A stretch of DNA of 64,000 nucleotides from contig JAOTON010000765.1 of the NCBI GenBank assembly GCA_034440635.1, forward strand, positions 809,001 through 873,000. The letters are read 5' to 3'. Below, piece after piece: positions 1 to 11,585 of the stretch. Positions within the stretch are counted from its first letter, which is position 1, and every line of letters begins with the position of its first letter. The position numbers and the translations under genes are program-made. Under the pieces are notes generated by a model that had not been told where the DNA came from, searched no databases, and saw only the letters and a program-made list of their open reading frames with translations. Source of the DNA: Lepas anatifera (lineage: Eukaryota; Arthropoda; Thecostraca; Lepadidae).

Positions 1-2553
1 AGCACCAGTGGCCACTCTCACACAGGCGTGGTGGACTGCGTCCAGGGGCTGCTTAGTGCTCGTTAGAGAACCGTCATAAACCACGGAAGCATAATCCAGG
101 ACCGATCTTACCAGTGCTCGATACAGGCGTAAAAGTGTGATTCTGTCCGCTCCGTAGGATGTGCGTGATACCATCTTTAATACATTTGCGCGTTTCATGC
201 ATTTGTCTCTTGTCAATATAATGTGCTGTGTGTAGGTAAGACGCTTGTCGATGGTTAAACCAAGAAATTTGGCATGGTCAGAGACTGGGATTCGCCTCCC
301 GTACAGCCTCAGCATCGGCTCTGGGCAGTAGCGGGTCCGGCGGCAGAAATGCACACAAACCGTTTTCTCAGTCGAAAACTTAAAACCATTCACGAGGCTC
401 CACTCGGTCAGGCCGTCAATACATAGCTGTAGCTGTCGCTGTGCAGAGAGTGTGGTCGAGGTGCTTATCCAGACGGCTAGGTCGTCGACAAAAAGCGATC
501 TCTCAACAGTGGGAAGGATTGCACTGCAGATGTCATTGATTAAAACCCCGAAGAGGGTCACACTCAGGACACTTCCCTGTGGTACCCCGCTCAGCTGCTC
601 AAACCTCCTTGACACGGTATTTCCTACCTTTACCCTGAAATACCGATTCCTGAGAAAGTTGGCCAGAAAATGGCCCATGTGCCCTCTCACTCCGGCAGCA
701 TGGAGCTTCCGGAGAATCGCATGTCTCCATGCCGTATCATAGGCTTTCTCGATATCATAGAAGACCGCGATGGTGTGCTGTTTCCGGGTAAAAGAGCGGC
801 GAACGGCTGTGTCAAGTGAAACTAAATGATCAGTGGTGGACCGGCCGGCGCGGAAACCACACTGTGCGTTGGATAGAAATCCGGTGCTTTCTAGAAACCA
901 TATGAGGCGACGGTTAATCATTCTTTCGAACAACTTGCATGCACTAGAAGTCAGGGCGATGGGGCGGTAGTGGAGAGGGTCACTACCGTCTTTGTCCTGT
1001 TTTAAAACAGGGACTACCATGGCCTCCTGCCAAGTATCCGGGAATTCGTGCGTGGTCCAAATATGGTTATAGAATGATAAAAGCACCCGAAGTGATGGCT
1101 CGTCCAAGTTCCTAATCATGCTGTAGTGAATGTTGTCGGGCCCGGCTGCGGTGTTTTTGGTGAGCGAGAGTGCTGTACTCAGTTCATCAAAGCTGAAACA
1201 ATCATTAAAAGACAGTGAGGTGGTGGTGTTGAAGTCGACCGGCGTCCCTTCACTGATTGCTTTGTGGCGGATAAAGCGAGGGTCGGTCGTTCCCAGCTGC
1301 CAGCGCTCGGCCCACACCACTCCGAAGGTGTTGGCAACTTCCGTGGGGTCAGTGATCAAATTGTGGTTGCGTGATAAAACCGGTAGGGGCGTCGGGGCAG
1401 TACGACCGGAGATGCGGTTTATATGTTTCCAGACAGCCGTGAGTGGTGTGAGCCTATTAATTGTGTTAATGTAAGCGTGCCATGATTTCCTTTTCGCATC
1501 TCTAACAGTTCTTCTCGCCAATGCTTTTGCGCGTCGGAACGCGACTAGGTTCTCGGTTGTAGGGCGCCTTTGGAACTTTCTAAAACAGCGTCGCCGTTCC
1601 CTAATGGTGCGCCTGCAATCCTCGTTCCACCAGGGGACTGGTACTCGGCGGGGGAGTGGGCTAGTCTTTGGGATAAAACTGTCAGCAGATTGCAGGATGC
1701 GAGAGCGTATCTCTTCATACAAGGTGGTAGCGGTTTTACCAGCCTCTGGTCTGAATGCTAAAGCGCAGTCAGAGGTAAAACTGTCCCAGTCCGCCTTTGT
1801 AAAGTTCCATCTAGGAATCCGTGTTACCGGATGGGGCCTATCCGACCACACCCACAGCGGGAAGTGGTCACTTCCGCAGGGGTTGCTGTGGGTGCGCCAG
1901 TGAAACGGATTTGCTACAGAGGAAGAACAAAGCGATAGGTCGATGGCTGACGTCGCGCCTGAGGGTAAAGAGATGTATGTTTGTTGGCCTGTGTTCATAA
2001 TGCATAAGTCGTTGTAGTTGATTATGTCTTCAAGACGCCTTCCTCGGCTGTTGGATCGGGAACAGCCCCATAATGTACTATGTGAGTTGAAATCGCCTAA
2101 TATTATGTGATGCGGGGGCAGCTGTCGTAACAGGCTCTGGAACTGAGCGTCAGGGAAGGCCTCCCCGGGAGGTAGATAGAGCGATACTAATGTGATTTTT
2201 ATATCCCCAAGATCAACAGTCGCAGCCACTGCCTGCAGTTCAGTGCGAAGCGTAAATGCTACAGAAGGTACGCTGTAGTGAATAAGAAGAGCGACGCCTC
2301 CATGGGCAATTGTTGTGCTCGGTGGGTTATGTTGATATGTTTTATAGTGGTGAATATTGCAGCCTTGACCGTCCCTGAGCTTCGTCTCCTGAAGTGCGAC
2401 TGCAATGGGATTGCCTGTTGACACCAAGGCCTGGAGGTCAGGAAAGTTGGATCGGAAGCCGCGCATGTTCCATTGAAGGAAGCTGGTCATGGTCATGAGA
2501 GTGATAAGAAATGATATAAGAACCTGATCACGGCTAAAAGAGAAACCAATCAT
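1..2553 (-). CDS. J0 ORF2: endonuclease-reverse transcriptase of a Jockey/I-type retrotransposon (3' end outside window)
   Basis: This frame is open for 851 codons from an ATG at 2553 to the left edge of the window. It should encode the replication enzyme of a non-LTR retrotransposon: an AP-type endonuclease that nicks the target and a reverse transcriptase that copies element RNA there. The N-terminus (FLQWNMRGFRSNFPDLQ, then LQETK, LGDFNSH and GSDHFPLW) gives the metal-binding and catalytic residues of the endonuclease. The RT active site is FVDD near 490-505, and RVATGA, typical of the post-RT region, is reached at the edge. The start is chosen because ATG overlaps the ORF1 stop as ATGA (2553-2550); a second ATG pair lies at 2496 and 2490. 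No stop or frameshift is seen, in contrast to its ORF1. Any RNase H domain would lie off the edge. Confidence 0.9.
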   Translation of the reverse strand, partial: MIGFSFSRDQVLISFLITLMTMTSFLQWNMRGFRSNFPDLQALVSTGNPIAVALQETKLRDGQGCNIHHYKTYQHNPPSTTIAHGGVALLIHYSVPSVAFTLRTELQAVAATVDLGDIKITLVSLYLPPGEAFPDAQFQSLLRQLPPHHIILGDFNSHSTLWGCSRSNSRGRRLEDIINYNDLCIMNTGQQTYISLPSGATSAIDLSLCSSSVANPFHWRTHSNPCGSDHFPLWVWSDRPHPVTRIPRWNFTKADWDSFTSDCALAFRPEAGKTATTLYEEIRSRILQSADSFIPKTSPLPRRVPVPWWNEDCRRTIRERRRCFRKFQRRPTTENLVAFRRAKALARRTVRDAKRKSWHAYINTINRLTPLTAVWKHINRISGRTAPTPLPVLSRNHNLITDPTEVANTFGVVWAERWQLGTTDPRFIRHKAISEGTPVDFNTTTSLSFNDCFSFDELSTALSLTKNTAAGPDNIHYSMIRNLDEPSLRVLLSFYNHIWTTHEFPDTWQEAMVVPVLKQDKDGSDPLHYRPIALTSSACKLFERMINRRLIWFLESTGFLSNAQCGFRAGRSTTDHLVSLDTAVRRSFTRKQHTIAVFYDIEKAYDTAWRHAILRKLHAAGVRGHMGHFLANFLRNRYFRVKVGNTVSRRFEQLSGVPQGSVLSVTLFGVLINDICSAILPTVERSLFVDDLAVWISTSTTLSAQRQLQLCIDGLTEWSLVNGFKFSTEKTVCVHFCRRTRYCPEPMLRLYGRRIPVSDHAKFLGLTIDKRLTYTQHIILTRDKCMKRANVLKMVSRTSYGADRITLLRLYRALVRSVLDYASVVYDGSLTSTKQPLDAVHHACVRVATGA

Positions 2554-4816
2554 CGTGGCTGACTGGGCCCCTGGAAGGGGATTCCTCCTGTTAGAGTTTC
2601 ACTCAGCTGAGGAGCTGTTCCTCGTTCCCACACGGGACATGGCCGGTCCCTTGAGCGTGCACGCCTATAGCTGTCAGACTCCCGAGGGTGAAAGCGCGGT
2701 CTCTCCGGTGGGTCAGAAAACGAATGTGCTCTACTGCGATCCCGGGCCCGAAAGCCAGGTGGCACTCTGGGAGGGGGATGGGGAGGCACAAAGCCGTCCT
2801 GATTGTGTGTGTCTATGTTCATGTTCAATGTATTTACTGTGTGTGCTATATTTTTGTTGTCTTTGTTTTGGCCTGTGGCGCAAGCTCTTTTGTTTATGGT
2901 TTCTAATAATTCATTTACTCGCCCCGGGGGCCCTATGTGCGGCGGCGGCGGAGCGGGCATAACCATATTGTCTTTATGGTCCATGGGCTGACTATCCGGT
3001 GGGGCTGGCAGGGGGAGCAACGCCTTGAGTGGTCTCTGTGGTTTGGGTGATGATGGTGGCGGTGACACCCTATCACTGCACTCGTCTGTGGTGGGGAGGT
3101 GGTCAGGGTCAGTCTCCCTCTGTTCTGAGCCGGGAGGGGCAGTTCCAGGTGTGCTTGGGGTTTCACACGGCTTGTGTCCTCTCGGTGGTAGGGAGGGGGT
3201 TTTCCATCCGGGACAGCACCACTCGCGCCTTTTTTGAGAAGGACTTAGGGTTTGAAGCACTTCTGACAGAAGTGGGAGGGCTGGGGTCATTCGCGGCTCC
3301 TGGGGGGGAAGTTGGGGAGTCTTCCCTAGCTCTCTTTCCGCTTGGCTCACTGTTTGTTGTTTCGTCTGTGTTTGTTGTTTCAGTTGTGTTTGTTCTTTCA
3401 GTTGTGTTTGTTGTTTCATTTGTGTTTGTTGTTTCAGTTGTGTTCATTGTTCCTGAGCTCGCTATGCAGGGTTCTATGACACCCAGCTCAGCGTCCAGTT
3501 GGGCCGGGGAAACGTTGGTTCCAGCGTCACAGACCCCCTGTGTTGTCTGGGTGGATTTGCTCTCCAAAGAAAGGGCTGTCGATGTGGTGGTGTCTGCCAT
3601 CTGAGATTGGGAAGGCATCAAAGTTGCGAGCATGGCGATGAATTGGCCCATGGGCAGCTGCATACACTCGCCTTAAGTACTATCCATATTTAGGGATGTC
3701 CGGACCTGTGAGTGGGGTGAGGGAGGGGGTCCTGGCTAGGACCGGACAGGAGTGCGCTTCGATATGTTGGGTGTGGGACAGCGGTCTGTTTTGAGGTCTG
3801 TGCTGGGGGCTCGTTAGCTGTCCCTCTGGTTTTGTTACTTTGTGGCTGTGTTGTGGCTTGGTTCACTTTCCCCTTCGTCCTCTGCTTCAGGGACTCCTTG
3901 GCCTCTGTCAGTCGAGGACAGTCTCGGTTCCAGGCCTCATGTTCCCCCCCACACCCTACACATTTCGGCTTGGCGGCAATACATGCCGTGGATTGGTGGC
4001 CTGTCCCGGCACATCTGCCACATCGCTCCTTGCCTTTACATGTGGAAGCCATGTGCCCAAAACTCTGGCACTTGTAACAGCGGATTGGACTGGGGACAAA
4101 CTGTCGAACACGGAACGACTGCCACCCTACGTGTACTCTGTCGGGTAGAGCTGTGTCAGAAAATGTGAGCAGGAGCGTACCAGTCTCGTTTTCCCTTGCC
4201 TCTCCCTTTCTCGTCAGCCTTTTTACTTCAACAACTCCTTGGTCTCTTAGACCATCCAGGATCTCGTTCTCTGGCGTCTCGCAGAGATCCCGGCAGCTAA
4301 TGACACCTTTGCTTTGGTTTTTGCTGGTGTGGGGTGTGACAGTCACCAGAACTGATATCGTTCGGTTCGCAAGTTTGACTGAGATAGACTGTATTTTCAT
4401 CAGTTTTGTCGCAGTTTCGTCGTCAGATAGGTGTATTTCTACGTTGCCGTTCGGGTGGCGCAGGACACGAGCAGGGTTGAACCGATTCAGCGAGTGGTGG
4501 AGCTGGAATGGGTTTACTTTCACCGTTCTGTCCTGTATTCTCATGACGAGGATACGCCGAACGCGGTTGCGAGATTCAGAGGGGCCATCTTTGCTTGTAG
4601 CAGAAGGCTCGGGAATGACGGGCGTGTTTCCGCTCTCTGCAGGAGGGTACCCTGGGTCTCTGGACTGCTCTGGTACGGTTCGCGCGACGGGGAGTCTATC
4701 GTCCGTGAGATCCTATGCAGTGGTCAAAACAGGTGGGCTAGTGGTGGTCTGGTTCGTTGCACGGGTCGGAGTCCGTGAGGTCTGTTCGGAGAGCGTTTGA
4801 GAGGTGTAAGCCGCCA
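2550..4816 (-). pseudogene. J0 ORF1 (gag-like nucleic-acid-binding protein), broken
   Basis: ORF1 of J0 would encode the RNA-binding, gag-like protein of a Jockey/I-type element. The ATG at 4816 is followed by an in-frame TAG about 35 codons on. The piece 3690-4544 carries the RRM-like region and three zinc knuckles (CYKCQSFGHMASTC, CGRCAGTGHQSTAC, CVGCGGEHEAWNRDC). The frame then shifts near 3690-3720, and a TAA follows just after an MDST match to J1 ORF1. A second shift in the TN/ET-rich repeat around 3200-3420 leads to the last frame (2550-3419), which is rich in Pro, Arg and Ser and ends with TGA overlapping the ORF2 ATG. The J1 protein (33826-35430) is collinear with it and shows where the lesions lie. 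Sequencing error cannot be excluded for single-base shifts. Confidence 0.85.
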
Positions 4817-5278
4817 TGAGTGAAATATCTACCTTCGGCCCCCCGGGTTGCCAGCTGTCAATAGCTGGGCCCGGGGGCTGGTACAGTGCCTACGGGGGCA
4901 GGTGCGCCCGTCTCAGAGGGGCGAGAGGTACTCACACAACCCCTCCGATCAGAACGCACCCACCCCCTTGACGCCATCAGCCCAGTGTGCCGGCAGGGCC
5001 ATGAGTCGGGACGAAGCAAAACGCGGCAGCCCTCACGCAGCGGAGACTGCGGTCTACCAGGCGCGCGCAACAAGCCGGAGTCTCGCAAATCGACGGTTTC
5101 CGAAACCCCGGCCCGCGTCGCGCCCGGCAAGAGCTATCACAGTCCCCACCGCGAAGGGCGCCGCGCCGCACGCCCGAAACATAATCCCCCCTGCTCAGCT
5201 GGACCGAGCGACAGTGCCCGTAGACACTACCGCGTAGCTAGGCCGCCCGCGGCAGCCTACGGACGGCTTACCCCCGGT
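4817..5278 (-). promoter_or_regulatory. J0 5' untranslated region
   Basis: These bases are nearly the reverse complement of 33368-33825, the 5' UTR of J1, starting at the same terminal ACCGGGGGTAAGCC. Full-length 5' UTRs of Jockey/I-type elements usually carry an internal promoter; no precise core element could be assigned. The shared 5' terminus fixes the J0 5' end at 5278. Short open frames here are not genes. Confidence 0.8.
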
Positions 5279-6928
5279 TGGATCGAGATATCTGGGCCAA
5301 AGGGGGCGTGTTGGAGCCCTCGGGACTGACCCGCCCGAGGGGGACCTCAACCCCCCAGGATCCCGTCAACCTCGTCGCCGGGGCTCGAGATAGGCCTCGA
5401 GTGGGCGCCTTACACCCATAAAATACCGAAGAAGGCAAATAACTGTGGGACCCATAACTGAAGCATAAAAAGAGGACAGGAACTAAAAATAATCAACAAA
5501 ATAAGAAAACAAGAACAAACAGGAGCTACATACTGGGAGGTGCAGGACAGATCTGACCCGATCCAATACGGTTACCGACCAGGTAACAGAGGGCCCGTAA
5601 GGCAATCATCAGCATCGCCGCGGACCTCATCACCACAGCCACCAACGACAGACGCCGACTCTAACCGAGGGAAGTCGGGAGAGGCGGCGGCCGTCGGAGG
5701 GCTAGAAAAGATGCATCCGCGGCGATGCGACAAAGTGCCTCCCAAGGCTGACTGGGGCCCCGGGCGCGTCACACCCCGTTGCCCCAATCTTTACTTGCCG
5801 GACGAATCCGGCAAATGAAGATCGGTCCCCTGAGGGACTAGGGTATTCTACCTTAAACCCGATTTTCATAGACCTAGGTCAATATATTCAGGGTAAAACG
5901 AGGCCATATAGGTCAAAGTATGTATGTGCAGGGTAGCCATTGGAAAATGCCGTGATTATGCGATGAGAAGCCGGATATGGAGAGAAAGTGGCCTAAAGTA
6001 ACAGAGGAAAGGTCTGAGGCAATGTTCTCTGAAACTTTTAGGCCAAGGTCGTTCCAGGCCATTGACCTTTGACGTCAAAATATTACATTTTGCCTATAAC
6101 GTGTACTGCAACTAGCACGATGGCAACCGTCGGGCAGAAAATAAGGTTTGACCTTGACCCATGACCTTTGTCTTGAACCTGCGACTTTGAGCTCAAGATT
6201 GAGTGACCTAGCGTATGACGTCATAGCATGATATACGTCATATTAGGCGGCATCATCCGACCAAAGGCACTAGGGTCAATGACCTTGAAATGGTGGTATG
6301 ACCTTGATCTGTGACTTTTTACTTAGACTCGACCTTCAAGGGAGGTGACTCTGACATAAAATCCTCATCATATAATGTTGCGACGTCACCTCTCGGTCTA
6401 CAACACCGGCGAGCTTGTGCGACCGAGCGCAAACCTTGTTCAATGTACAATGTTCATGCACTTGAATGCGAGGTAGTCTTTCTTGCAATAAATTCACATG
6501 TATATTGATAAGCTGCATTGTCTGGGTGCAGATAATCCGGATTCTCGACATCCTTGATCTATATTTTCCCCAAAAGGCTAGGCTAATGACAGTGTGTGGA
6601 AAGTGTAGGGGCTATACAACAGGTATGCTCTGGAGAAGAAACCAGGCCCAATGGCAAAAAAACGGTTACTAAATTTGAAATCAGCGGTATCGAAATAGGC
6701 AGAAACAGGTGTTCACGTGCCGGCTCCATTTTGGCTGTTGACCAGTGTTATCGAATAGGTTCGGCAAACGCCCAATAGGACGATACTGAGAAATGAAAGC
6801 TACCGTGTGCTTGATGAAGAGCTTACATCTTAAATAAAAAACTCCGTCCATTTAACAAGCATGGCTTTAACCACCCACATCAACAATAATACCTAGACGG
6901 TCAACTCTCTCCCGGCCGCTGCAGTGCT
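5279..6928. other. Non-coding intronic stretch, with TGACCT/AGGTCA words
   Basis: Nothing coding is recognised. Positions 5279-5830 are GC-rich and may be the remains of another repeat. From about 5870 to 6310 the hexamer TGACCT or AGGTCA recurs roughly eight times, as it does at 56.6-57.2 kb and 58.8-59.6 kb, suggesting a dispersed repeat family. Confidence 0.4.
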
Positions 6929-7148
6929 CGCCGTGCCCGATTGAGCCACTAATATGCGCTGATTTGGGTGTCAAAAAAGGATGGCATACCATTGCCCTGC
7001 GTGTATTAAATCCATATATCGGCATATATATATATAACCTATAATTTTTTAATTAATAAATAATTTAATACACGCAGGCGAATGAAATTCCGACATTTTT
7101 CGCCACCCAAATGAGCTGATATTAGTGGTTCAATTGGGCACGGCCAGC
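6929..7148. mobile_element. Palindromic MITE with ~85-bp inverted arms
   Basis: The left arm (GCCGTGCCCGATTGAGCCAC, running to CTGCGTGTATTAAA) is matched by the reverse complement of the right arm, ending at GTGGTTCAATTGGGCACGGC. A short AT-rich centre with TATATATATA separates them. There is no coding capacity. It is a non-autonomous inverted-repeat element; the superfamily was not determined and no clear target duplication was seen. Confidence 0.6.
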
Positions 7149-7514
7149 GCCGCACCGGTTGGCTGTCTTGGCTGTCTGCTTCAGATTGATGTCGGCCTTT
7201 GACCCATACCCGTCATTGAAGTGGCAAATGTTTTCTGGAGACAAAGCAAGCGCATTCATGTCAACCTTTCAAACACTTAACAAACGGGGCTGGCCATTCC
7301 CTGGCCGTCCAAGAAGGAAAAGAAACGCAAAAGAAACAAAACAGCCTTCCCTACAACTTTCCTATTACTCTTTAAGGAAACAAAGAGTGGCAGCAAGTAT
7401 GACCTTACTACTTAAGATATGTGGAGGGATCGAAAATAAACAAAGCTTTATCTCATCTCCTGGCATGCCAAATCCACTGAACCAGCTGCCAGCCGTCCGT
7501 GGCGACGGTCTCAC

Positions 7515-7679
7515 CTCCTTCATCAGCTCATGATGACTACTCTTGGGCGCCTCCGGCGGCCGCACCGCCTGCTTCTTGCGCATCTTGTCGCGGAACTCCT
7601 GGTCCTCGGTGATACGGTCCAGTGCCGACTCCACGGCGTCGAAAAACTCCTCCTCGCCAATGGTGCTGTGCGGCCCCTC
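7515..7679 (-). CDS. Cert: Ceramide transfer protein (CERT/STARD11) exon with FFAT motif
   Basis: CERT carries ceramide from the endoplasmic reticulum to the Golgi in the cytosol, using a PH domain, a middle coiled region, an FFAT motif that binds VAP on the ER, and a C-terminal START domain. This 165-nt exon (55 codons, phase 0 at both ends) begins EGPHSTIGEEEFFDAVESAL, which contains the FFAT core EFFDAVE. It ends HHELMKE. It is bounded by CTCGACAG on the acceptor side and GAG|GTGAGA on the donor side. The charged segment after FFAT is family-variable. The preceding exon is 61862-62177, about 54 kb upstream on this strand; START-domain exons must lie beyond the left edge. The assignment rests on recalled family sequence, but motif, phase and junction agree. 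Confidence 0.85.
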
Positions 7680-7749
7680 CTGTCGAGCGTGAACACGTCA
7701 GTCAACACCGACACAGGGCCGACAGGCTCTAGTCGCTGCAGGTGACGAC

Positions 7750-9100
7750 CAAATTACATTAGAATTGTTAGATTGCTTTAACCATTTAATCACTTATAAT
7801 CTAAAAGATCTAGCGTAAGTTGGCCTTCACTTATCCGTTTCTTAATCTGTTCCACCCTAAACTTAAGTCACTACATCCTAATGCAAGCATTAATATCGTT
7901 AGCAGAGACATATCGTATTCTGGCTGGAAAAATTCCGATGGTCGTTTCGGAGAAAATGTTTCTCGGAAAAAGCCACAAACGCCACATCACGTTTAAATGC
8001 CTTTCTGGCACATGATCGTCTTCATCGGTGGTCCATCCCATGGGGCTTCGCAATACATTCCTTTCAATGCAAATCATTCACTTTGACCCTCAGGCGCACT
8101 CCTGTTCCCACAACATACCACATTGGCGATGTTCCAATGCATGCAGTAGAGGAAATTCGTGGCCTGGTTGTTATCCTGGTTTCGCTCCTCACATACCCAA
8201 AATTGTCAGTCGAGCGAACAGTGCACTCGGCCTTCTGCGCTGGTTTCAAATCACACCCACGGGAACTAAGTTGGACAAAAATACCTACTGGTAGTCAATC
8301 TTGCCATTTAAGATCCGTACTTGAGTACAGAAGCGTTACCTAGGAGGGAGTGGCGAAAGCACACGCTCAGCGAGGGGGCAAAGCGCAGCACAAATTCATC
8401 TGGTTGAATAATCACTGTCCATCAATATGACTTCTAGTCTTTTGGATCTCTCCTTAATCATTTCGGTATCCCCTCACTTGCCGCCAGATGGCTGCAGTTT
8501 TATTTACTTTTCTTAAAAAGTTTCTCTTTAGGAAAACTTAACTCTATCAAACTCTTAAGCTGTGTCTCCCTTCACCCTTTACAAAAGTGTGAAGGGAGAC
8601 AGCTGTATTCCGTTCAGGACGACCCGCTCCTTGTGACTTTTCACTAAGCGCCGTGGCCGTGCCAGCAATGTCTGCGGGGCTACTCTTTACGTACCAATCA
8701 GGATGAATGGGTTTTTGGCATATTTCACAGCCGACTCCTTGTATGATTTCGGCACGTATAGAACACATATTATCAGATACGCGAATGCTGGTTAATATTT
8801 GTGTCTTTTAATCCTCATCTCTTTAGGTTTTGTGGATTTTAACATTTAACGTAACTTAGACTTAACGTTTGTAATGTGTAAGATTTAAGGTTTATATGTA
8901 GATTTAACGCTTTTAAAATAAGGATGCACACTGCTGTTTGCTATTGTAAATATGTAATTCAATGTTTTGATCACCTGTCGACGGATTTTTTATATGTTGG
9001 CGATAGAACTGGATAAGTGAAAAACTACCGTCTGAAAAACAAATAGATCTGGTTGCCTGCTAATAATTGGCAACATCCTTTAATCATCCGCAAGGTGTCC
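7750..9100. other. Intron sequence, nothing recognised
   Basis: This AT-rich sequence has no convincing exon, tRNA-like promoter box or long inverted repeat. Short open frames have no recognisable domain or splice context. Confidence 0.4.
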
Positions 9101-9815
9101 AGTAGGGTGTCCCAAAATACCACTTTTTCGTCTGTGCAAGCTTGCCGGTTGACACTGCATTCTCCTTTGAGTTAATAATGAGCATGCAAATTTTGAATCG
9201 ATGCTTTGAGGTTTTGTCCCCCCGCCCCCCTAAAACTGATGAAAATTGAAAACCGTTGTATTGGCTTGAAAATAGGTTCATTTGAAAGCTTATGACAGAA
9301 AAAACCTATTTCCCTCATACAAATTGATGTAAAACCACTTCTTGATGCTTTTATAGAGCTAAGAAGTTTCGAATTGCGAGATCACTGGCCAGAGGCGAAT
9401 CTGATAAACTTTTTTTGGGGGTAGCCCGGGAAATATTGGGAAAATTATTGTGTCCTTTCCAAGAAAATGGACCAGAATCAGCCACAGTCAGTACAATTTA
9501 ACCGCTTTCAAGGGCATAGCTGGATTGGTTTTCCCTGGGACTGCCAATGGCATGGAAAGCGGGCCTTCATTGCACGAATATGATTGTTTCATTTTTTTCG
9601 CAACTGATCGGTGCAGTCAAAACGACACACCATATCATCAAGCCAATGGCTTTAATGTGTTAATTCGGAAGCCCATGAATGGGGAAGGAAACTTGCTCTC
9701 AGACAAAATGTTGTTAGACTACTCCTTCGAGTTCTATATTCATATGTTTACACGTGCACGTCATCCAGCTCTTTTTCGAGATTCGGCGCTTGGAGACGGT
9801 AAGCGCAGGCTACTG

Positions 9816-10481
9816 TCAGTTCCGAGCCCTCATGTCACCTTCACGGGCAACATCGCTGTAGTCCGTGATGTATTTCACCGATCGTTCCGCGCTGTCGTTT
9901 GTGACTGCTAGATTTTCCATGAAAGCGTTCATACTGATGAAGTCTGCATCACTCGCCGATTCCTGGGTGATAACCACTGGTTGCTGACGTTCATCCACCT
10001 GAATGCCAGCCAGGACTGCGGTCGGACGAAGTCACAGAGCCTTTGCACCACTTGTCAGCTTATCTGCTCCTGACAACACCGGCTTTCCCGGTGCCAATGT
10101 TCCTAGCTGTGTGACTGTCAGGGAGTGCAGCAGCTACCTCTGCATTTTCATCTGTTGACACACCCTCACCAAACAACCAGAGGACGACGTTTTCCCCGTG
10201 AGATGCCACGGTTGGCGCATGATAGAGCACTGTGTGGCTTTCGCAGCGGTTGGTAGCTGCCCTGAATAGGTCTTCATGTCCTGGAACAGCCTGAGGTCAA
10301 GCCGTGGAGTTCCCGCAGTCAGTGGAGTTCGGGCCTGCAAGAAGTATGGGCCATGAAAGAGGGTGATTAGCTCTGCAATCTGCTCGACTCGAAGGTGCTC
10401 GGCGGGGACCATGGAGAGCTTGTCGAAGAGCATCGCCAGAAAAACAACAGCAAAGAACAGCGTGAGCAGAAAATATTTCAT
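9816..10481 (-). pseudogene. Decayed ORF resembling an uncharacterised arthropod TE-associated protein
   Basis: Frames on the minus strand read FLQARTPLTAGTPRLDLRLF and PWHLTG (10134-10481), then, after a shift near 10190, ENVVLWLFGEGVSTDENAEV. Further on is FMENLAVTNDSAERSVKYI (9816-9998). From memory, this order (HLWYLTPELVV-like, then VNDxAERxVKL-like) recalls an uncharacterised protein family common near arthropod transposons. The hydrophobic start at 10481 (MKYFLLTLFFAVVFLAMLF) could mimic a signal peptide but is probably not a real start. It lies between the inverted arms of the 3-kb element and may be its cargo. The match is unverified. Confidence 0.35.
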
Positions 10482-10953
10482 CTAATTCTAGGATTAGGCA
10501 CCTGGTGTTGATTCATGAAGAAACTGAAGTCCTCTTGCGAAGAAGGATTGTTGTTAGCCCTCATTATCATATACAGGTTCCCTAAGAACTCGTCACTGTT
10601 ACCAAGAAAAGAATAACCGACTGCCATGAACTGGCGGTGAAGTGAATACAGCTGGCGCTGAAATGAAAGTGTTTCTCGATTCAGACTTCAGTATTGCTTG
10701 AACCACACGCCTAGCGTATGCATGACACATTCTGACAGCTGCTGTAAACAGTATTGCAGGGCACCTGAACGGTGACTTATATCGCCTGGACCTCGAAAGC
10801 GATCTGTCCAGCTAAGTAGTGCTTCGTTGCACTAGGCTCTTGTATGCGGAGGGCTTGGTACCTATGAAGGATTTTGCACTTGGTCAGTAGCTGATTGGCA
10901 GGCAGTTGAAGGGATTTACCAACAAAGTCATCTCATCGTTTCCATTGATCCCT

Positions 10954-11585
10954 GGAGTACTTCAGAGGTCAGTCCGCATGTTTGTTCCGTCGCTGACTTG
11001 CCTCTTCTTCATCATTGGATCTTTTCTTCGAGTATGCTACAGGCACTGTATAATTTGCTTCAGGTAGACCGCTTCAACATGAAATGCAAATTACTCATGA
11101 CACGACAATTCTGTAAAGGATCAAAAACATGGTATACTTCTTCTAACGATCACAACGGTGTAAAGGAGTACTTCAGAGGTCAGCCCGCATGTTTTTTCCG
11201 TCGCTGACTTGTCTCTTCTTCATTATTGGATCTTTTCTTCGAGTATGCTGAAGGCATCGTACAATTTGTTTCAGGTAGACCGCTTCAACATTAAATGCAA
11301 ATTACTCATGACACGACAACTCTGTAGAGGAACGAAAACATAGTATATTTCTTCTAACGATCACAACGGTGTGAAGGAGTACTTCAGAGGTCAGCCCGCA
11401 TGTTTTTTCCGTCGCTGACTTGTCTCTTCTTCATCATTGGATCTTTTCTTCGAGTATGCTGAAGGCATCGTACAATTTGCTTCAGCTAGACCGCTTCAAC
11501 ATTAAATGCAAATTACTCATGACACGACAACCCTGTAAAGGAACGAAAACATGGAATATTTATTCTAACGGTCACAATGGTACCA
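10954..11585. repeat. Tandem array, three units of ~211 bp
   Basis: GGAGTACTTCAGAGGTCAG recurs at 10954, 11165 and 11376, a constant 211-bp period. The third unit ends near 11585. Units differ by scattered substitutions. The open frames in it are repeats of each other, not genes. Confidence 0.85.

Larger units (their letters stand above)
1..5278 (-). mobile_element. J0: Jockey/I-type non-LTR retrotransposon, 3' part outside window
   Basis: The element comprises the 5' UTR (5278-4817), broken ORF1 (4816-2550) and open ORF2 (2553 to edge). It lies in the CERT intron downstream of the FFAT exon at 7515-7679, in the same transcriptional direction as the gene. The 3' end and target-site duplication are not in the window. 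It belongs to the same family as J1 and is a more distant relative of J2. Confidence 0.85.

Noticed and set aside
4848..5329. Open frames of 130-147 codons on the plus strand
   Set aside because: They lie in the J0 5' UTR and are antisense to it; the same pattern appears in the J1 leader, and no domain is present.
10134..10481. Minus-strand ORF with a signal-peptide-like start
   Set aside because: The start lies upstream of text resembling the interior of a TE-associated protein, and a frameshift follows; a host secreted protein is unlikely.
10954..11585. CRISPR-like array of repeats
   Set aside because: The repeats are contiguous 211-bp units without spacers, in a eukaryotic intron.
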